DNA of 64,000 nt from Paragonimus westermani (taxonomy: Eukaryota; Platyhelminthes; Trematoda; Plagiorchiida; Troglotrematidae). The position numbers and the translations under genes were made by a program. Below, one piece after another: positions 25,201 to 38,806 of the stretch (position 1 is its first letter; each line of letters starts with the position of its first letter). Location of the stretch: the NCBI GenBank assembly GCA_008508345.1, contig QNGE01000926.1, positions 1,039 through 65,038 on the forward strand. Direction: 5' to 3'. Below the pieces are notes generated by a model. It was not told the origin of the DNA. It saw nothing but the letters and a program-made list of their open reading frames with translations, and did no database searches.

Positions 25201-28200
25201 GATTATTTTACTTGCTTTGACAAATAGCTAAGCCCTTGGGGAAGTGTGACAGGCGTGAACCATAAAAATGCTGTCTGCATAAAATGTGATTATCGCGTTC
25301 ACGCAAGGTGAATGTTGTTAGTCTGTCTGTCGAAGAATGTATGCACGCAAGTGTATCGCGATATTTGGGTTCCTTTGGAGGTCACACCGATACGGTTGTC
25401 TTTTTACTGAGTGTAGTGCTGCGGTTTCAGACAGGCTGTTTTATCTGTCCATAATCTGCCAAAGTTTTGAAAGAAAATGAATTCGCATTATTTTCAACAC
25501 CGCAAAATATAACACTGTCAAGTAGTTTTGACAGATCCTCTCAAAAAATCTCGTCCTCGGCTGGACTAAAAACAGTGTGCGTAAACAGAGAGTGCGGTTT
25601 CTGTCGCTTGTTCGAGTCCAGCCGAAGCCCGGATTTCCCGCAACTGGAACTTCTCCGTACTAAAAAAACGTATTCAGTTACGTCAAGCTGCACTGGATTT
25701 CATTACTCTCTTCTAAATAAGTGGTGAATTATACACGTCATCCGTGACTCAAGTTTTTCACAGCGTAAATTAGTGTAAGAAAGTAAGAAATCGGTACTCT
25801 TGGAATGCTAATCAATAGGTCAGTGCGCTTGTAAAAATACGAAACATCAGTCAAATCACTCAGTCATGTACAAGGCTTTCACAGTGCCACCGCAGTCCAT
25901 TTAACGCCGAAACATTGCGGCACTTGATGCGATCAGACTATCTCCTTCTATGCCCCCTTCTTAAGGCGGTAACCACGTGAGGTTAACTCTGAGGTACAAA
26001 TGGCATAAAGTTTACCAAAGTATTTCAGATTAGACGTGGAGATTGTTAACTTAAGGAGAGGATAGATTTTGAAAGAGCAAAATGGTCATCAATGAAAAGA
26101 GTTGACCTAACGAACCAGAAGTGACATAGAACTGTTATGGAAGAACCCTCATCAAACAAGTAAATTAAACAGAAACAAGTATAAGGCTTACTCACAAGTG
26201 CTACTGCATTATGGACTGAAATTTGGGTGTGGAAACTTATGTACAAGGCTTATAGATTGTGAGTGCATATTATACACTAAAAATGGTGCTTGCGATGCAG
26301 TAAGTTCATGCAAGCTCCCAAAAGAACACTACACTATTAACACCTTTCATATCATGTTAACGTCGTCAGACTGATAAAAACAACCTATCTAAGGATAGAC
26401 TAGTTGTTTTAATGAAGACGCATTCTTTAGTCTGTAGAAATACACTAACCGAATGGTATAGGTCTACAAAACCTACTACTCACTCGGGTTTTCTGTCTGC
26501 ACTTTCTTTTATAACGTTTTACCCTTATAAACACAGCAAATGCTTTCTAAGCGGAAAGTTGTGAAGGTAAGGTCAAATGTTGCTGTATCTAGTAGAAACA
26601 CCCATGAAGGTTGGAACTCTGTCGTTTACATGTTACAGCTTGAATTCATATTTAACGCAGTATCTTCATAATGTTCCATCATTTGAACTATTTTACCACT
26701 TTCTGGAGGTCCTGAAAAGTTAAACTAGATGCTTTGTAATCTTTATTAATCAGCCTTTTCCTGAACCACCCACGGATACCTTACTATGTTGAATATACTT
26801 GATAAATCATCATTCGATATGTCGGCTGCTTGCTCATGAGAGTGGCCTTTATCCGGTTAATGAATCTGATCTAGTCAGTGTGCTGTGTTACTTGTGTCTG
26901 ATAGCTGAGTGTTTTCAGTCGCTGGTTCACCTGTGTGCTAGACGTTAGAAACCCTCCGGATGTATGTGTCGAGTTGGATTCGCTATAGTCATTCAACCAA
27001 CATCTCTAAGTATGGAATTTTCCTCCTGAAACAAACAACCTTCTATGCTGCAAGCACATTGTTTGTAAAATGTAGTCAGTTACAATTTCTCGCAAATTCA
27101 TGATGTGATGGACAATAGCCGTAATATAGTGACTGTTAATGAAGACCACTTTGACATTTCTAACCTTGTCTCGTAGTTTCGGTGACTGGAAACCTCATTT
27201 AATAGCAACGATTAACTTTATTAACAGAGACAATGGCCTTATTAGAGAAATATAGCTATCACAGTAATCAGTAACATAACTACGCTATGCACGCTTTTCG
27301 TGTTGATTTCTATCGTTTGTGGATCCTGCCCAACGTTAAAGACCGAAGCCAAACAGATTCCTATTAACTCGTCACTTCTTGCAGCTCGTCAATAATTCGA
27401 ATGATAAGTTAACCCAAAATCACTAAAATCACAAGTGGTTTGTAGAAGTGATCTTGCTAACTGTCGTAAGAAATAACTAGCGTCAAAATAACATTATATA
27501 GAAAGACAATCAAACAAATAAGCACCTTTGTCAGTTAAAATTATCGTAACTGACAGTATCTTACTGTACAAGATTTATCCACATTACGCTTGCTTTTTAA
27601 ATGATCGAACTTCGGTAATCCGAACCAACCAACTGCAGAGAACGCGATCAGATTGGAATAGCAGATGGGAAAAAATAAACGTGATCGGACGTGTTCCGTT
27701 TTTTTCCAGGAGTACGATCCAAATGATCACTTGCTGTTGCAGTCTGACATACAAATTAAATATATGAAGCTAACTCAAAATGATGTCAATAGAAAGAATG
27801 TCCTGATTGCTGTATAAGTTGTTCATACAACATCGGTGTTGATGCATAAAAATCTATCTTACATTGCCCGTTTAGTTGCCATCACAAGGAACTCAGACTT
27901 ACCGGTTCGATCCCATGGTCTGGCCGCTTTTATTGAATGAGCTCAGGTAAACGTTAAACCGGTCACGGTGGAGTGTCTGACTGAACATAAGCAATAGATG
28001 ACCTCTTCCCTTTTCACCTGATGACAATGAATTCAATTTTCATGATTAACAGATGGTAACACTTCCAAAAAAATGAAAGTCGGCTACGTCGCTTGAAAAA
28101 TAAAAGCAACTTTCACTAACTTTTGAACATTTTTTTACGTCATTACAGTTATATACTTTCTAACCATTCGGATAATATTGAAGGACAGAAAAACTGTAAA

Positions 28201-30208
28201 TATTGGAAACCGGATAGTGTCAAACAACTTGTGGAAAATCTGTCAGTTTTCCTTCAATGTCCGTGCACTGTTCATAAGTGTTCCCTTGAAAAAGACTCCC
28301 ATTCGTTTTTGTGGACCGAATTAACCACAAACCATTCAACCAAATTTCGGATCACACTTGCTAAAAGACGGTGATTCTATACTACGCTCTCAGTATACAG
28401 TTTAACTTAAACAGCAAAGTATATCCTCAAACTGATTTGATCGAACTGGTCTCTTCGTCGTGTTCATCACTAGCAGATGTTTGCTTCGACAAGCTTAGAC
28501 ATCAACATCAGTATTGTGCTACTGAAATATGCGTTTCCACTGACGTTAATTAATCTGAGCACAATTAGACTACTACTGCTAAACCACTCGATCATGAACT
28601 CAGTCACATTTATTTCCAAAATGGAGTGAGAAAACTTGTTTAATGTCTTGGATATAAAACTTACAAAACAACGAAGTTAAAGCCTTAAGGCCCCGTGTCC
28701 ATCACGAAGCAACATGGACAAGGTAGTGTATGCACTATGTAGTTTTTGCCTTTTAAACAGATACGCTACTTCGTTTTATCGGTTATCAAAAAGACAACGA
28801 AAAATTGCTGTTTAAACGACAATTTTTCAGCTATCCCTCTAAGGATTCCGCCCACTCCATTCGCTTTCGAACATTATTAAGTACTTGTTGCACCCGGCTG
28901 GAGTGCATTCGATGGTGTATCCCAAGTTGACCTAACAAACCTACTTTCATCTGTTTTGGACAAAATCATTCGCTTCTTTAATCATTCGGGTGCGCAATAT
29001 GTGATTGGGGGTTGCGAGCACCACACTGAAAACCGTTTCAAGCCTGATCACTGGTCTACTAGTCTCTCGTCGACTCATTCTCACAGCGCCTTAGACCAGC
29101 TTCATCCCAGTCCTTTGCTTTGAGATATGCATTCCATTTGGCACGATTGTCGTCGCAATAATGAAATACACATCACTGAAATTCGGTACAGATCACTTAG
29201 TGAGTTCTACTCAACAACCCACAGTGGACATATGCTGATTTGAGCATCAGTCGTGTGACGAACGCAACTTATTTGGTCGTCGTCCAAAATTATGAGGTTA
29301 CACAAATTTGCTGGACAGTATGAACACCCATATTTATTCCTCATTTGGTTTGGTGTCCAATAGTTACTGTTTGTCCCGTTTTGGTTTAATTATAAAAAGA
29401 ATTTGCGCTGAACATCGTGTTTCAACAAAAAGGGGGTACTTCCTAAGTTGGGAATTGATCAAAGTGGTACAAGGGTACGAGTGACTCTAATGTGTTCCTA
29501 CATCGTGTCTAAGGTTCTTAGGTTGAATGTGTTTCTCCGTGAGAATGACTGTCTTTGAGGGCAGTGCGTTTAGGTCCGTCATACTCAATAACAACCCATT
29601 AGTGATCGATATTATTACTGATGAGTCATACATGCATAGAAATGATGGCTTTCGTTTGGTGAAGAAAGATGAAGGGTGAGGTGAGGCTCAATTGTTAAAA
29701 TCTCAGCGTATTAACCTAAGACGGTGCATACAGTTTACAAATGAAACAGCCTATTTCCAACTATGTTGGACGCCTTATCCAAAAATTTCACGGCCTGGCT
29801 TCGTTAAATGTTTTTACTTCGCAGACAGTCCAAACAATGAAGGAATTCCCGAGACCGAACCCTATTGGAAGTCTCCCTTCATAAAAGTTTCACTCACAGA
29901 CGAAGTGAGACATCCGATCAAGAACCAGAAGAAAAAAGCGTGATCTGCAATTACAGAATTTTGCAATTTTTCAAGTTATGCCTTTCGTTGTCCACCCCAA
30001 ACGTTTCGCTAATCAGTCAACTCAATGACAGCCGACTGGTTAGCATCTTCAGCACATAGCCTAATCACCTAATCATGTATATTATTGGGGACTGAGGGAT
30101 GCATTTCGCCCATTTCCGTATGTATCGCCTTCGCAAGCAGGTTCTGGTCAGTTTACGTGTTGCCGTGACCCCACTGATCCTAGGTTTGTTGGTGCTATTC
30201 CCTGCATA
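22276..30208. other. No gene recognised
   Basis: About 8 kb of AT-rich sequence with short frames, none with a recognisable domain. Examples are 24890-25135 and 29692-29943 (+), which look somewhat protein-like but lack convincing splice or family evidence. I found no RNA gene. Confidence 0.5.
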
Positions 30209-30382
30209 AATTGAACATCACTCGCCATTGATCGTAGCTGTCATATTCCCATAGACTTTCCAGTCGAACTCTTTCGAATAGAAACAGTAGACGCGAATTC
30301 CGCTCTTGCTCGATCTTTTCAGTGGTGAATACCCTCACCTATAGGAATGAGACAGATGCGAGCAGTCACAACTGATGCTTAA
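30209..30382. repeat. Fold-back repeat, eroded copy
   Basis: The left part (TGTCATATTCCCATAGACTTTCCAG, split here as TGTCATATTCCC / ATAGACTTTCCAG) and right part (TATAGGAATGAGACAGATGC) align along their length with the fold-back element at 42410-42598. The right arm has lost most of the block complementary to CTTTCCAG. The left arm in reverse complement is the tail of the SINE-like family, including a GGAATTCGCGTCTAC block where other copies have the B-box-like sequence. Confidence 0.6.
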
Positions 30383-33300
30383 TCTGTTTAGAAACAAAAT
30401 CTTCTACTGCCCAACAACTGTTCCTTATGCTAGCTAGTAAGACCGAAAATTGAACCGAGTGCTTTTCATTATTCTAGCGTCCATCAGTGTGAATTTCAAC
30501 CAGCTGCTTAAGTATTGACCCAAATGACTGTGCACATTCTGAGATCTACTGAACTAACAAGGTTCCCCCTATTAGTAACTACAGAGGGTTAATCAGATAG
30601 CATCCAAATTTAAACCACTAGATGCCTCTAAATATGGCCCACAAATTCAGCCACATTTTCAACCGACTGACACGGACAACCAGTTGCCACTCAGAGTGAA
30701 CAAGTGTAAGGTTGTTCATATTCGCCATCACAATTTCCCCGACATTTCTTGGTTAAATCATACTGATCGTTTCCGTATCAAGTGGGACTCAGGGACATTA
30801 CTGGTAAATATTTTGGGTCTGCCAACGAAATGCGCAACCACGCCTAAAAACTCAATCTCCTGAGAAAAATTTGCTGAAACTTTCATATAGAAACCTTTCA
30901 CAACACCACATTTGGCTCTGCAAACGATTCTCACCAAGAAACAAACATACAGGCTCAACAGACTTGTCTTCAACCGGCGGTATACTGTGTACTAAAAGTG
31001 CATAAAGACAGTCACAACGAGGATACTGGGACTCGGAAAAGTCATCTGCCTATTAGGAAATATTGAGAAGATCCTCAATATATTATTAATGTCTTAGGGT
31101 AGACATAATCCACACTCACGAAAGCATTCGTGCCGAGTTATAGACTAATGGCCCCCTTATTCTCAACTGGGGCTGAAAAAGCAAGAGGCCATTTTTGAAA
31201 AATAGAATTTCTAACATATGTTACTGTTTGGACAAAACTCGCCCATAGTTAGCCTTTATTGATACTGTCAAGCATTGCTTGACACTTCGGCCACAATTCA
31301 TTTGTGGACGATATTTAGAATCCTACTCGACTGTTGTTTTCTGACATATAACGATGGAACTACTTGTTTATGTTCATTGTTTTGGCTTATCGTCTTGCTA
31401 ACTAGAAAGAAGTCAAAACTAATCTAATTTGGACGTCCGCTCAATCTTAAGTAGAAAGAATCACTTACAATCAGCTGTTTCTTGTTCCATGTGGAGATGA
31501 AAACAAGATTCTGGTTCGGTTTGCCAGACGGGGTTCACATCACCACGAAATCTACGAAATTACTATTCCGGCTACAACACTCACATATACTACGTCAATC
31601 TGTTCGAGAGGATGTTTATGATACAGCTGTGGGTTTTGTTATCGGTTCAGTTGAGTGAGGTGGTGTGTAGCTAGCACAGAAAAGGATTTGAATAGAAAAG
31701 ATCCGAGATATTTGAAACACCGAACATTCAGTAGTTACTATCTTGCAATAGTTTATTCACTCCATCACCTTGCAATGATCCTAAAATCCAAACCCGACAG
31801 AAATATAGATGGAAGCTCGCTGGATGGACAAGTGTCCACCATAATAACGTAACATATTTTGTAATCAAGAAGGTGATCGATGTTTAGTTCTTGGCCTCTC
31901 CAAAATACTTTGCGGTGGCCTATAGAAGCACCTCCATGGTCTGTAACATTGAAAGTGGACGCTTCACTTTTCTGAAACTAGGTACAGAAGATACCCTCAG
32001 TGTTGGGCTGAAAACTGAGATAGTTTTATAGAGCTCAGGCATCGTGTTAATTTTTGAGTGTAAAATGGATTCCGCTAATTGGTCTTAGTTACCATCTACG
32101 ATTTTAGTGTTAACGCAGTCCAAGTTAATTCAGGGGCGATAATATCTATTTTAGGGTGTTAAAGAAGCAATGATATCGCAAGTAACAAGTTAAAGAGACG
32201 AAATGTGGAAGACTTTTAGGAGCTACTCTTGTAAACATTTCAATACGAATGTGTTGGTGTAAACAAGCCAAAAATCAGTCACCCAAAAGGGGTGTCGAAT
32301 CTATCCGAGGCGCTAGGACCAGCGTTTCTACGGTGTGCTAAGTTAAACGGATACTGAGAATGGGGATAGAATCAACACACTTTTTGTCTGAAAAAAACAT
32401 GGATCGGTTCGGACCCCACTGTGTCATCGTAACATTGCTTACGAGGCGTGCATGAAGACGGATGAAGTAGGTGACGAAGTTGCAAGCCACTGTCATTCGC
32501 GGTGTTCTAGACGCATGTGACTATCAATCAAGTTAGGAAGCTTATAGCGTGTACGAAAGACAGCTTACTTCACGACTTGGAGAGCCGGTTCGTGTGTGCT
32601 TACATCTATCAATTCAGTGTCGTTGCTTTCAGTAGCTGAACCGTCTTGAGTAAGTCAGTTGCTACTTCTGGTGCATAAGAGTCTGACATTTTTCTACCAT
32701 AGGGTTTCAGCACTTTACTCAACTACAACCTAGTTTTCACCAAATTCAGTATATTTTTTAAAGTGATTAGTCTAGGCAACAGAGCACTTCAAAATTCAGT
32801 TTTTTGATTTTGTAGGATTAATTCTCTCGTTTCGGTTTGCCTTTCTAGAGATTTATTTTCTCATTTTGGATAGAAGGAAAATAATGAGCACCAGATCAAA
32901 AAAATGTGACTTGTTCAGCAAAGTTCATTTCGGGGCTGGCTGTGAAATTCATCCTGAATTTTTACTTGTTCGCAAGCTCTTTGTCACTGTACAAAAACTA
33001 CAGGCGCAGTTTCATCCTGCAGTGTTCGCCAGAGAGGCCAGAAAAAGCGTGGACATCTGACCGTCAGCATATCAAACAGACGTATTCTAGAACGTTTCTT
33101 ATCTAGAAGAAGAATTACAATCATCTCTTCTCCGAATGATTTTGGCGCCTAAACGTTTTCAGGAATGGAGCTTCAACTGTTGAACATCCCAAGCTTCTTA
33201 CGCGTTATTTAGAGTCTCAGGATGCGGTTTCAGTGGGGAATCCGTGATGTCAAACTGCTCAGTCCAAAATTTTAGGAACTATCAAAACATTTTTTCTGTG

Positions 33301-34169
33301 ACTAACCTAACAGCCGATATCTTTTTTGGCTTTACGAGAGATTTAAATCTATCCAACTTGCGAACAGGTATGTACCTAAATAAATTCACTGCAAGTCAAC
33401 TGTCTCACACACTAGATGCTGACAACCGACGGGCCGTCTAGGTCATCTACTCTTGTGTACATGAAAAGGGAGAAATAGAGCTTGTACGTACTTCCGACGA
33501 AAGTTGAGTGACACATGTGTAACCAATGCTAATTCGTATCAGAGCCAAGTGAAGTCTCTGGACACGTGGGCTCACCAATACAGACAGTGGGATGAACAAA
33601 AACAAAAAACTCAACATGTTTTTGTCCGCAGGACAAAGTATATCAGTTGAGTGGTAGGGATCGTCAGGGTAACGAATTCACAACAACGATGAGCACAAGC
33701 ATAGACAGTCACCAGGCAAAGACTGGTGGACAAAGTGCAGTCGAGTCAGTCTTGTGTAAGACCACACGCCTGATCTTCGGGCAGATCGCCTAGTTAATGG
33801 CAGCGCCACGAGAGCCAATAGAAAATCCGTACTCACAGAAGCAAAAGAATTAGGTGACGAACAAGTGGACAGATGAGTGAAAATCAAAAACAAGAAAGAG
33901 AGGAATCGGTGAATTTGTTATTATGGATGCGAGCTGCGGGAATGAAAAGGGCAAGCATAATCACGGGAGTGGACACGGCAGGGTCAAATGAGGGGAATTT
34001 CGATATTCATGAATCCTACAAGTGCGGTGAGTGGTCAAATTAACGCAGGTTGTTAGAACCGGGTTCAACGGATACATCACTGTCGCAGGTATTTTAGCAC
34101 GTGGTTAGAGTGGGGTGAACCAAAACCGTAGAGCTCAGTGATCTGCAGTAAACAAACTTGAATTCACCA
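30383..34169. other. No confident gene
   Basis: Short frames only. The stretch 32866-33060 (+) and an open stretch ending at the donor-like AACAG/GTATGT near 33367 are exon-like in appearance. They carry no recognisable domain and I cannot link them. Confidence 0.45.
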
Positions 34170-34427
34170 CCAAAAAGACGTTTACGAAATGTTTAGGCAA
34201 TTCCGAATAGTGTGCTTGTAAATCTTCTCTCTTTGTTTTACTTAACAATCGCGATTTGCAGGTGCTCGGTTACCTCTTCTGTTTAAAAACAGCGCCAATG
34301 CCGACATTGCATGTATCAGTGCTCGACATGGTCATCATAAACGAGAATATTAAGCCACAACTTACACTAGCTTTTGCAGAAGACCCTTATCTTCCTGTGT
34401 TCACGTTCAGGATCCAAACGACGATTG
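34170..34427 (+). repeat. Tandem duplication, copy 1 (258 bp)
   Basis: The unit begins CCAAAAAGACGTTTACG and is about 96% identical to 34429-34686, at a constant offset of 259 with no indels seen. It carries an acceptor-like TTTGCAG at 34261 and an open frame from 34262. Copy 1 differs at about ten positions, three of which change amino acids in the frame. It ends exactly at an unknown base. Confidence 0.9.
34262..34427 (+). CDS. Possible exon in duplication copy 1
   Basis: The frame after the acceptor-like TTTGCAG reads VLGYLFCLKTAPMP, then HVSVLDMVIINENIKPQL and a LAFAEDPYLPVFTFRIQ segment, up to the unknown base. Beyond the N it hits a stop within five codons. The VSVLD…NEN..PQL pattern faintly recalls the calcium-binding linker of cadherin repeats, but the spacing is off by two residues. 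I do not assign a function. Confidence 0.25.
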
Positions 34428-34428
34428 N
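34428..34428. other. Unknown base at a duplication junction
   Basis: A single N separates the two near-identical 258-bp units. This is most likely an assembly gap placeholder. Confidence 0.9.
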
Positions 34429-34686
34429 CCAAAAATACGTTTAAGAAATGTTTAGGCAATTCCGAATAATGTGTTTGTAAGTCTTCTCTCTTTGTTTTAC
34501 TTAACAATCGCGATGTGCAGGTACTCGGTTACCTCTTCTGTTTCAAAACAGCGCCAATGCCGACAGTGCATGTATCAGTGCTCGACGTGGTCATCATAAA
34601 CGAGAATATTAAGCCACAACTTACACTAGCTTTTGCAGAAGACCCTTATCTTCCTGTGTTCACGTTCAGGATCCAAACGACGATTG
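34429..34686 (+). repeat. Tandem duplication, copy 2 (258 bp)
   Basis: Second unit of the duplication, beginning CCAAAAATACGTTTAAG. Unlike copy 1, its open frame continues past the unit for 31 codons to a stop at 34779-34781. Confidence 0.9.
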
Positions 34687-34781
34687 TACTTTCGTCGCAA
34701 AGTTTGGTAAAAAAAAATGAGAACAGAAAGGAAAACAGTCCATTATTAATTGAAACTCATCTCGTTTCTTCGTTAATTTGA
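34521..34781 (+). CDS. Possible exon in duplication copy 2
   Basis: After the acceptor-like ATGTGCAG the frame reads VLGYLFCFKTAPMP, HVSVLDVVIINENIKPQL and so on. It then runs into a lysine-rich, low-information stretch. Possible donors are GTACTT at 34686 or GTAAAA near 34707. The same weak cadherin-linker resemblance applies as in copy 1. Either copy could be the real exon; both cannot be judged without transcript data. Confidence 0.28.
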   Translation, partial: VLGYLFCFKTAPMPTVHVSVLDVVIINENIKPQLTLAFAEDPYLPVFTFRIQTTIVLSSQSLVKKNENRKENSPLLIETHLVSSLI

Positions 34782-37700
34782 TGGCAGATAACTCTTTGTA
34801 TCGATCAGAGTCCTGCCTATATTCTTTGTCGCATACGATGAACCGAAGAAAACTCAGTTCTCGTGAGTGGAACGCGCACTCAGATGACTTGATGGAACGT
34901 TTTTCCATTTTTCAGTTGTACCTTAAGTGAAAATAACTTACTATGTTCTTACTCAATGTCTGCGTAAGAACTTACATGACCTTGATATGAGCGTACTCTT
35001 GTTAAATCTTATTCATTTAATTAATCTCACTCTGGAATATTCCAGGTGTGGCATGTAATCCGAACAGTAGAAAAGTGTATCAAAACATATCTCAAGGTGT
35101 AAGTAATCGCGGCAAGCACGTCTGAATTGTACTCAAGTGGAATGTAGACTTATGTGTTTTTTAGGTCAATTCTCTAGAATCGCCGTGGTTATACACTTCT
35201 GCAAAACCCCCAGCCTCCATTCGAATCCGCCATTACTTGTGTATTTCGGAAGAAACGACTCCTTTAGAACTGTCGTGGTGATCATACAAAACGGAAAATG
35301 CTTAAGAACTCCAACTCACAAGTCATCTTAAGTCGCGATGTGTGGGTAGCTTCCTCACATTCGAGACATGCAAATTGGAAATTAGTTGAAAATTAATCCA
35401 TTATTGAGGTTATAACAGAGAGCGTTGAATACCATGGACGGACAAGAAAGACTACGTAGTGCTGCGTGAGAAACTGTCGTCAACTTGATTACCCTTCAAA
35501 TAAATGCCAATCTTGAAATGTGGCTATTTAAATAACAACTTGTACCTGCGTGGGTCGAGGTTAGTACACTTGCTGATAAAGTTTTATGTAGTCATTCTGG
35601 CGAGTGTAGGACGAAAGAAAACACGGAATAACGAACGATTGCTGGTTTTGCATTTTTTTAGGACAGTTTCCCTGTCTAAACGCGCAAACCAAACCGTGAA
35701 TCTAGCTGTAGTATTGATCGCTCTCCTACAGAATGAAAGCCGTTTCTAGTGCTTTTTACTTACGTTATAATGGTTGTGAAAGCGACATATTGTTGGCCAA
35801 TCGCCAGCGTCGATTGATTTGAGTGGGTGCAACCAGACACGATATGCCCAAAAACCAGTTCACCACAGATGTGGTAAAGCGATATCTTGTTTTGAAAATT
35901 CTCGAAGCTTCGACACTAACCAGATTCCATACCCAGGCCACTTTTGTCCCATCTGCGCTGGTTTCAAAGCTTGAAATTAAAATTTATATGAACAAAATGT
36001 TGAAAAGTAAAGACCCATTCGTGGTCTCCTCGTATTTATGATGGGTCTTTAGATAAATCTAGTTCTGTAAATGAAACTGAAGACTTGACGCCTCTTCATA
36101 AGTTAAACAGTTTATCTGTAGGACTACTTCTGTGACTTTCCTAAGAGCAACAAGCTCAGCTTTAGATAACTGTATCATCATCAAAATAGTAGTACACTCT
36201 ATCTATTAGACCGATTAGGAAACAAGCAGGTATAATTCCACGGTACGAGGCGCAAAACGTGGGAGAAAAAACCGTGTACATGGACCGTGCTAAAACAACC
36301 CTAGTTCTCTGATTGGTCAACGTTGCACAGTAATATGCAGCTATCAGTAAACATTTAACTTGTTGTAAAGATTTCTCTAGTAGCCCATAAAGAGGCCTAG
36401 TGACTTCCGTCACCTAATGGCGGTATGCAAAAATGGGAGCACAGAACAGGACAGACGTCCATCACAACAATGTCTGACCTTTAAAACACACTCAAAAAGA
36501 AGAAAGCTGTTCACAAGAGTGATTAATGAGGGCTCTTCGCATTTGGTCACATTCTGTTACATTGGTTATTCAGCTCTCAGTACACGCCTACAACAGGGAG
36601 TCATTCAACTTAACACAACTCACAAACGAAAGACTGAACGACCGTTTTCAGGACACACTTGTAACGTTTTGTACAGCACTTTGTATTTTATAACTCTTAT
36701 TGTTCTTCGTCCTTTTCGCCTTACTCCAACTCATTTGTACACTCCATGTTTAAACCAAGTTAATCGATTGACTCGATAATCAATAATACAACATTTGCCT
36801 CCAAGGTCGCGAGCCGTGCGCTTTTTCTGTGTTCTGTGTCGTTCCAGTAAAAGTTTCGGGAGAGTTAGAGACCAACGGAACCAATCGTCTATTTTTGAAA
36901 AAATCTGTTTGAAACAACAGTATGGATCGTATCCATTGAATATCTCATTCAATGTAGTGGAACTCTAACCCGACGCATCTTCACAAATTATTTTGAGTCG
37001 GTTCCCTTTATTTTTCATCACATTTTGGCTCCGTGTTCATACTCGAGTTTTCTGTATAGTGTTTAGATTCACTGTACACTAACCAGTTTCGCGGTATTTG
37101 AAGCAAGCTAATCAGTATAGAGTGAGGAACAAGTGCACTGTGTTAATTCGCATGTCTACTCACAATATTTTGTTTGACGGGAGTAAATTTGCTTCTTTAT
37201 CGTGGTTGTTGTAAGATTCTGTCTCAGTTGGTGATCGGGCAGTAGGTAGGTAGGGAGACAACCTGCCAAACTCCTTAACTTCGAGCGATATCCCTTGAAT
37301 TCGGAAGAAGTCCAATGATCTGATCTTTGCTTCATAAGAGGTACTACACACAATGTATCACCTGTCAAGAATGACTTAACCAGCTACCTGGACGTAAACC
37401 GATGACTTTCTGAGAAAGAAGTGGATAAGAGTCCAGAAGGAGTAATAAGGGTTTAACAGAATGACTGTGTTAACCTCCAACTCACTACTGCGAAACAAAA
37501 CAATGAGTACCGCCTACAATATGAGATTAATGTCAACAAGCCAGCAAATTATCAAGGGTTAACACTGAGACAGCACTGATGAGTGATCAAAGGTTAGTAC
37601 GGAGTTTAAAAAACTATAAGGATAACAGCCAGATGAGAAAATTGCTCACAATAAGTTCATTCTGAAGGGATATTCACGCAACTGATTTGCCAACCACGTT

Positions 37701-38642
37701 GGTTAAGTGCTCATCAATATAATGAGCGTCGAAAAGTGCACATGATTCATAGTGAAATTCACAACAGTTATTGTTTTGTCGTCTCAGGTTTGTGCATGAA
37801 AGAAATTAAAGCGGAAATACATCTGTGTGAGTGACGAAAACCTGTTCGATTCATCGCTTATCCAAACTCAAACACAATAGAAAATCTGGAAGCGGACCAG
37901 TCCAACACCACTTTGGGATCCAACAGCATGCTTCTACGTGCAGTTGCAATGTTACACTTTTAGTTATTCGCCAAGTTTCTTGTTGTGTATTGGACCAATC
38001 AGCTCACATCTCGTGACGTTGCATGTACCACTGATATCAACCAGTGGCAAACTGATTGCTTCAGCACAGATGCACATCGATAACTCCGTGTTCTTGACTC
38101 ATGAACTACAACCAGTCTGAGATCTTCTCATAAGTTACACGACAGATCTGAATTCAATTGCGATTCCTAGGGTGAGCCAAAGTCCTTAATTCCGAGAAAT
38201 AGAGTATTATAAGATAACACATTCAAAATGTCAACTACATCTACACTTCAGACAATGGCCTGTGGGTGAGAAAACAAGCACTGGACACCTCACTAGCCTA
38301 AGTGACCGTGTGTTATGTCTATCTTGTTCTATAACACCAGATGTATGACCGGCCTCCACAGTGTTTGAATTGTCTACCACGGGTCCAGAAGGGAGTAAAG
38401 ACTCTAGTGGTAACGGACGGGCTTCAGACAAACTATCCTCCATTAACATGAGTTTCATTCTGCCTACTGAGAAAATCCACCTTATTTCGTCATGGTCACC
38501 GACGTAAGCCTTCTCAACGTGCCAGAAAAGTCCGAACGAATATGTATGACTAATGCAAGGGTTTTTGCAAACTTATTGGTACGTATGAAGATATAGAAAT
38601 GCGAAGAAAATTCTTCGGGTGAGTGTACCTGTAACGACTGTT
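34782..38642. other. No confident gene
   Basis: Short frames on both strands, including 36417-36779 (+, 120 codons) and 38231-38458 (-, 75 codons). None shows a domain or paired splice signals that convince me. A small TAGG triplet repeat lies near 37240. Confidence 0.5.
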
Positions 38643-38646
38643 CTTG

Positions 38647-38806
38647 TGTGGTGGATTGTCAGGCCGGAGGTGCGAGTTTTCGAACGCTCGGCCGAATACC
38701 TCAACGCGGGGAGGGGGGAAGGCACGTTCAAAAGCCTGCTGCGATCGAATCAAGAACAACGTGCGNACAATAAAGAATGTGCTTTGTTGGACGCCTTCTC
38801 GCTACA
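38647..38806 (+). mobile_element. Solo LTR with internal deletion, flanked by a 4-bp target-site duplication
   Basis: The segment begins TGTGGTGGATTGTCAGGCC and ends CTCGCTACA, giving the TG…CA ends typical of LTRs. It is flanked by CTTG on both sides (38643-38646 and 38807-38810). It aligns to the reverse complement of the 527-bp LTR at 52168-52694 on both sides of an N at 38766, but lacks the 376 bp corresponding to 52208-52583. An AATAAA poly(A) signal sits just after the N. No primer-binding site or internal coding region adjoins it, so this is a solo LTR. Similarity to the other copy is high outside the deletion. Confidence 0.88.
38766..38766. other. Unknown base at the LTR internal deletion
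   Basis: This N stands exactly where 376 bp of the related LTR are missing. It may be a collapsed assembly gap rather than a biological deletion. Confidence 0.9.

Noticed and set aside
27903..27913. A perfect B-box-like GGTTCGATCCC, suggesting a tRNA gene
   Set aside because: The flanking bases do not form the T stem, and no acceptor or anticodon stem can be folded upstream. At most it is a repeat remnant.
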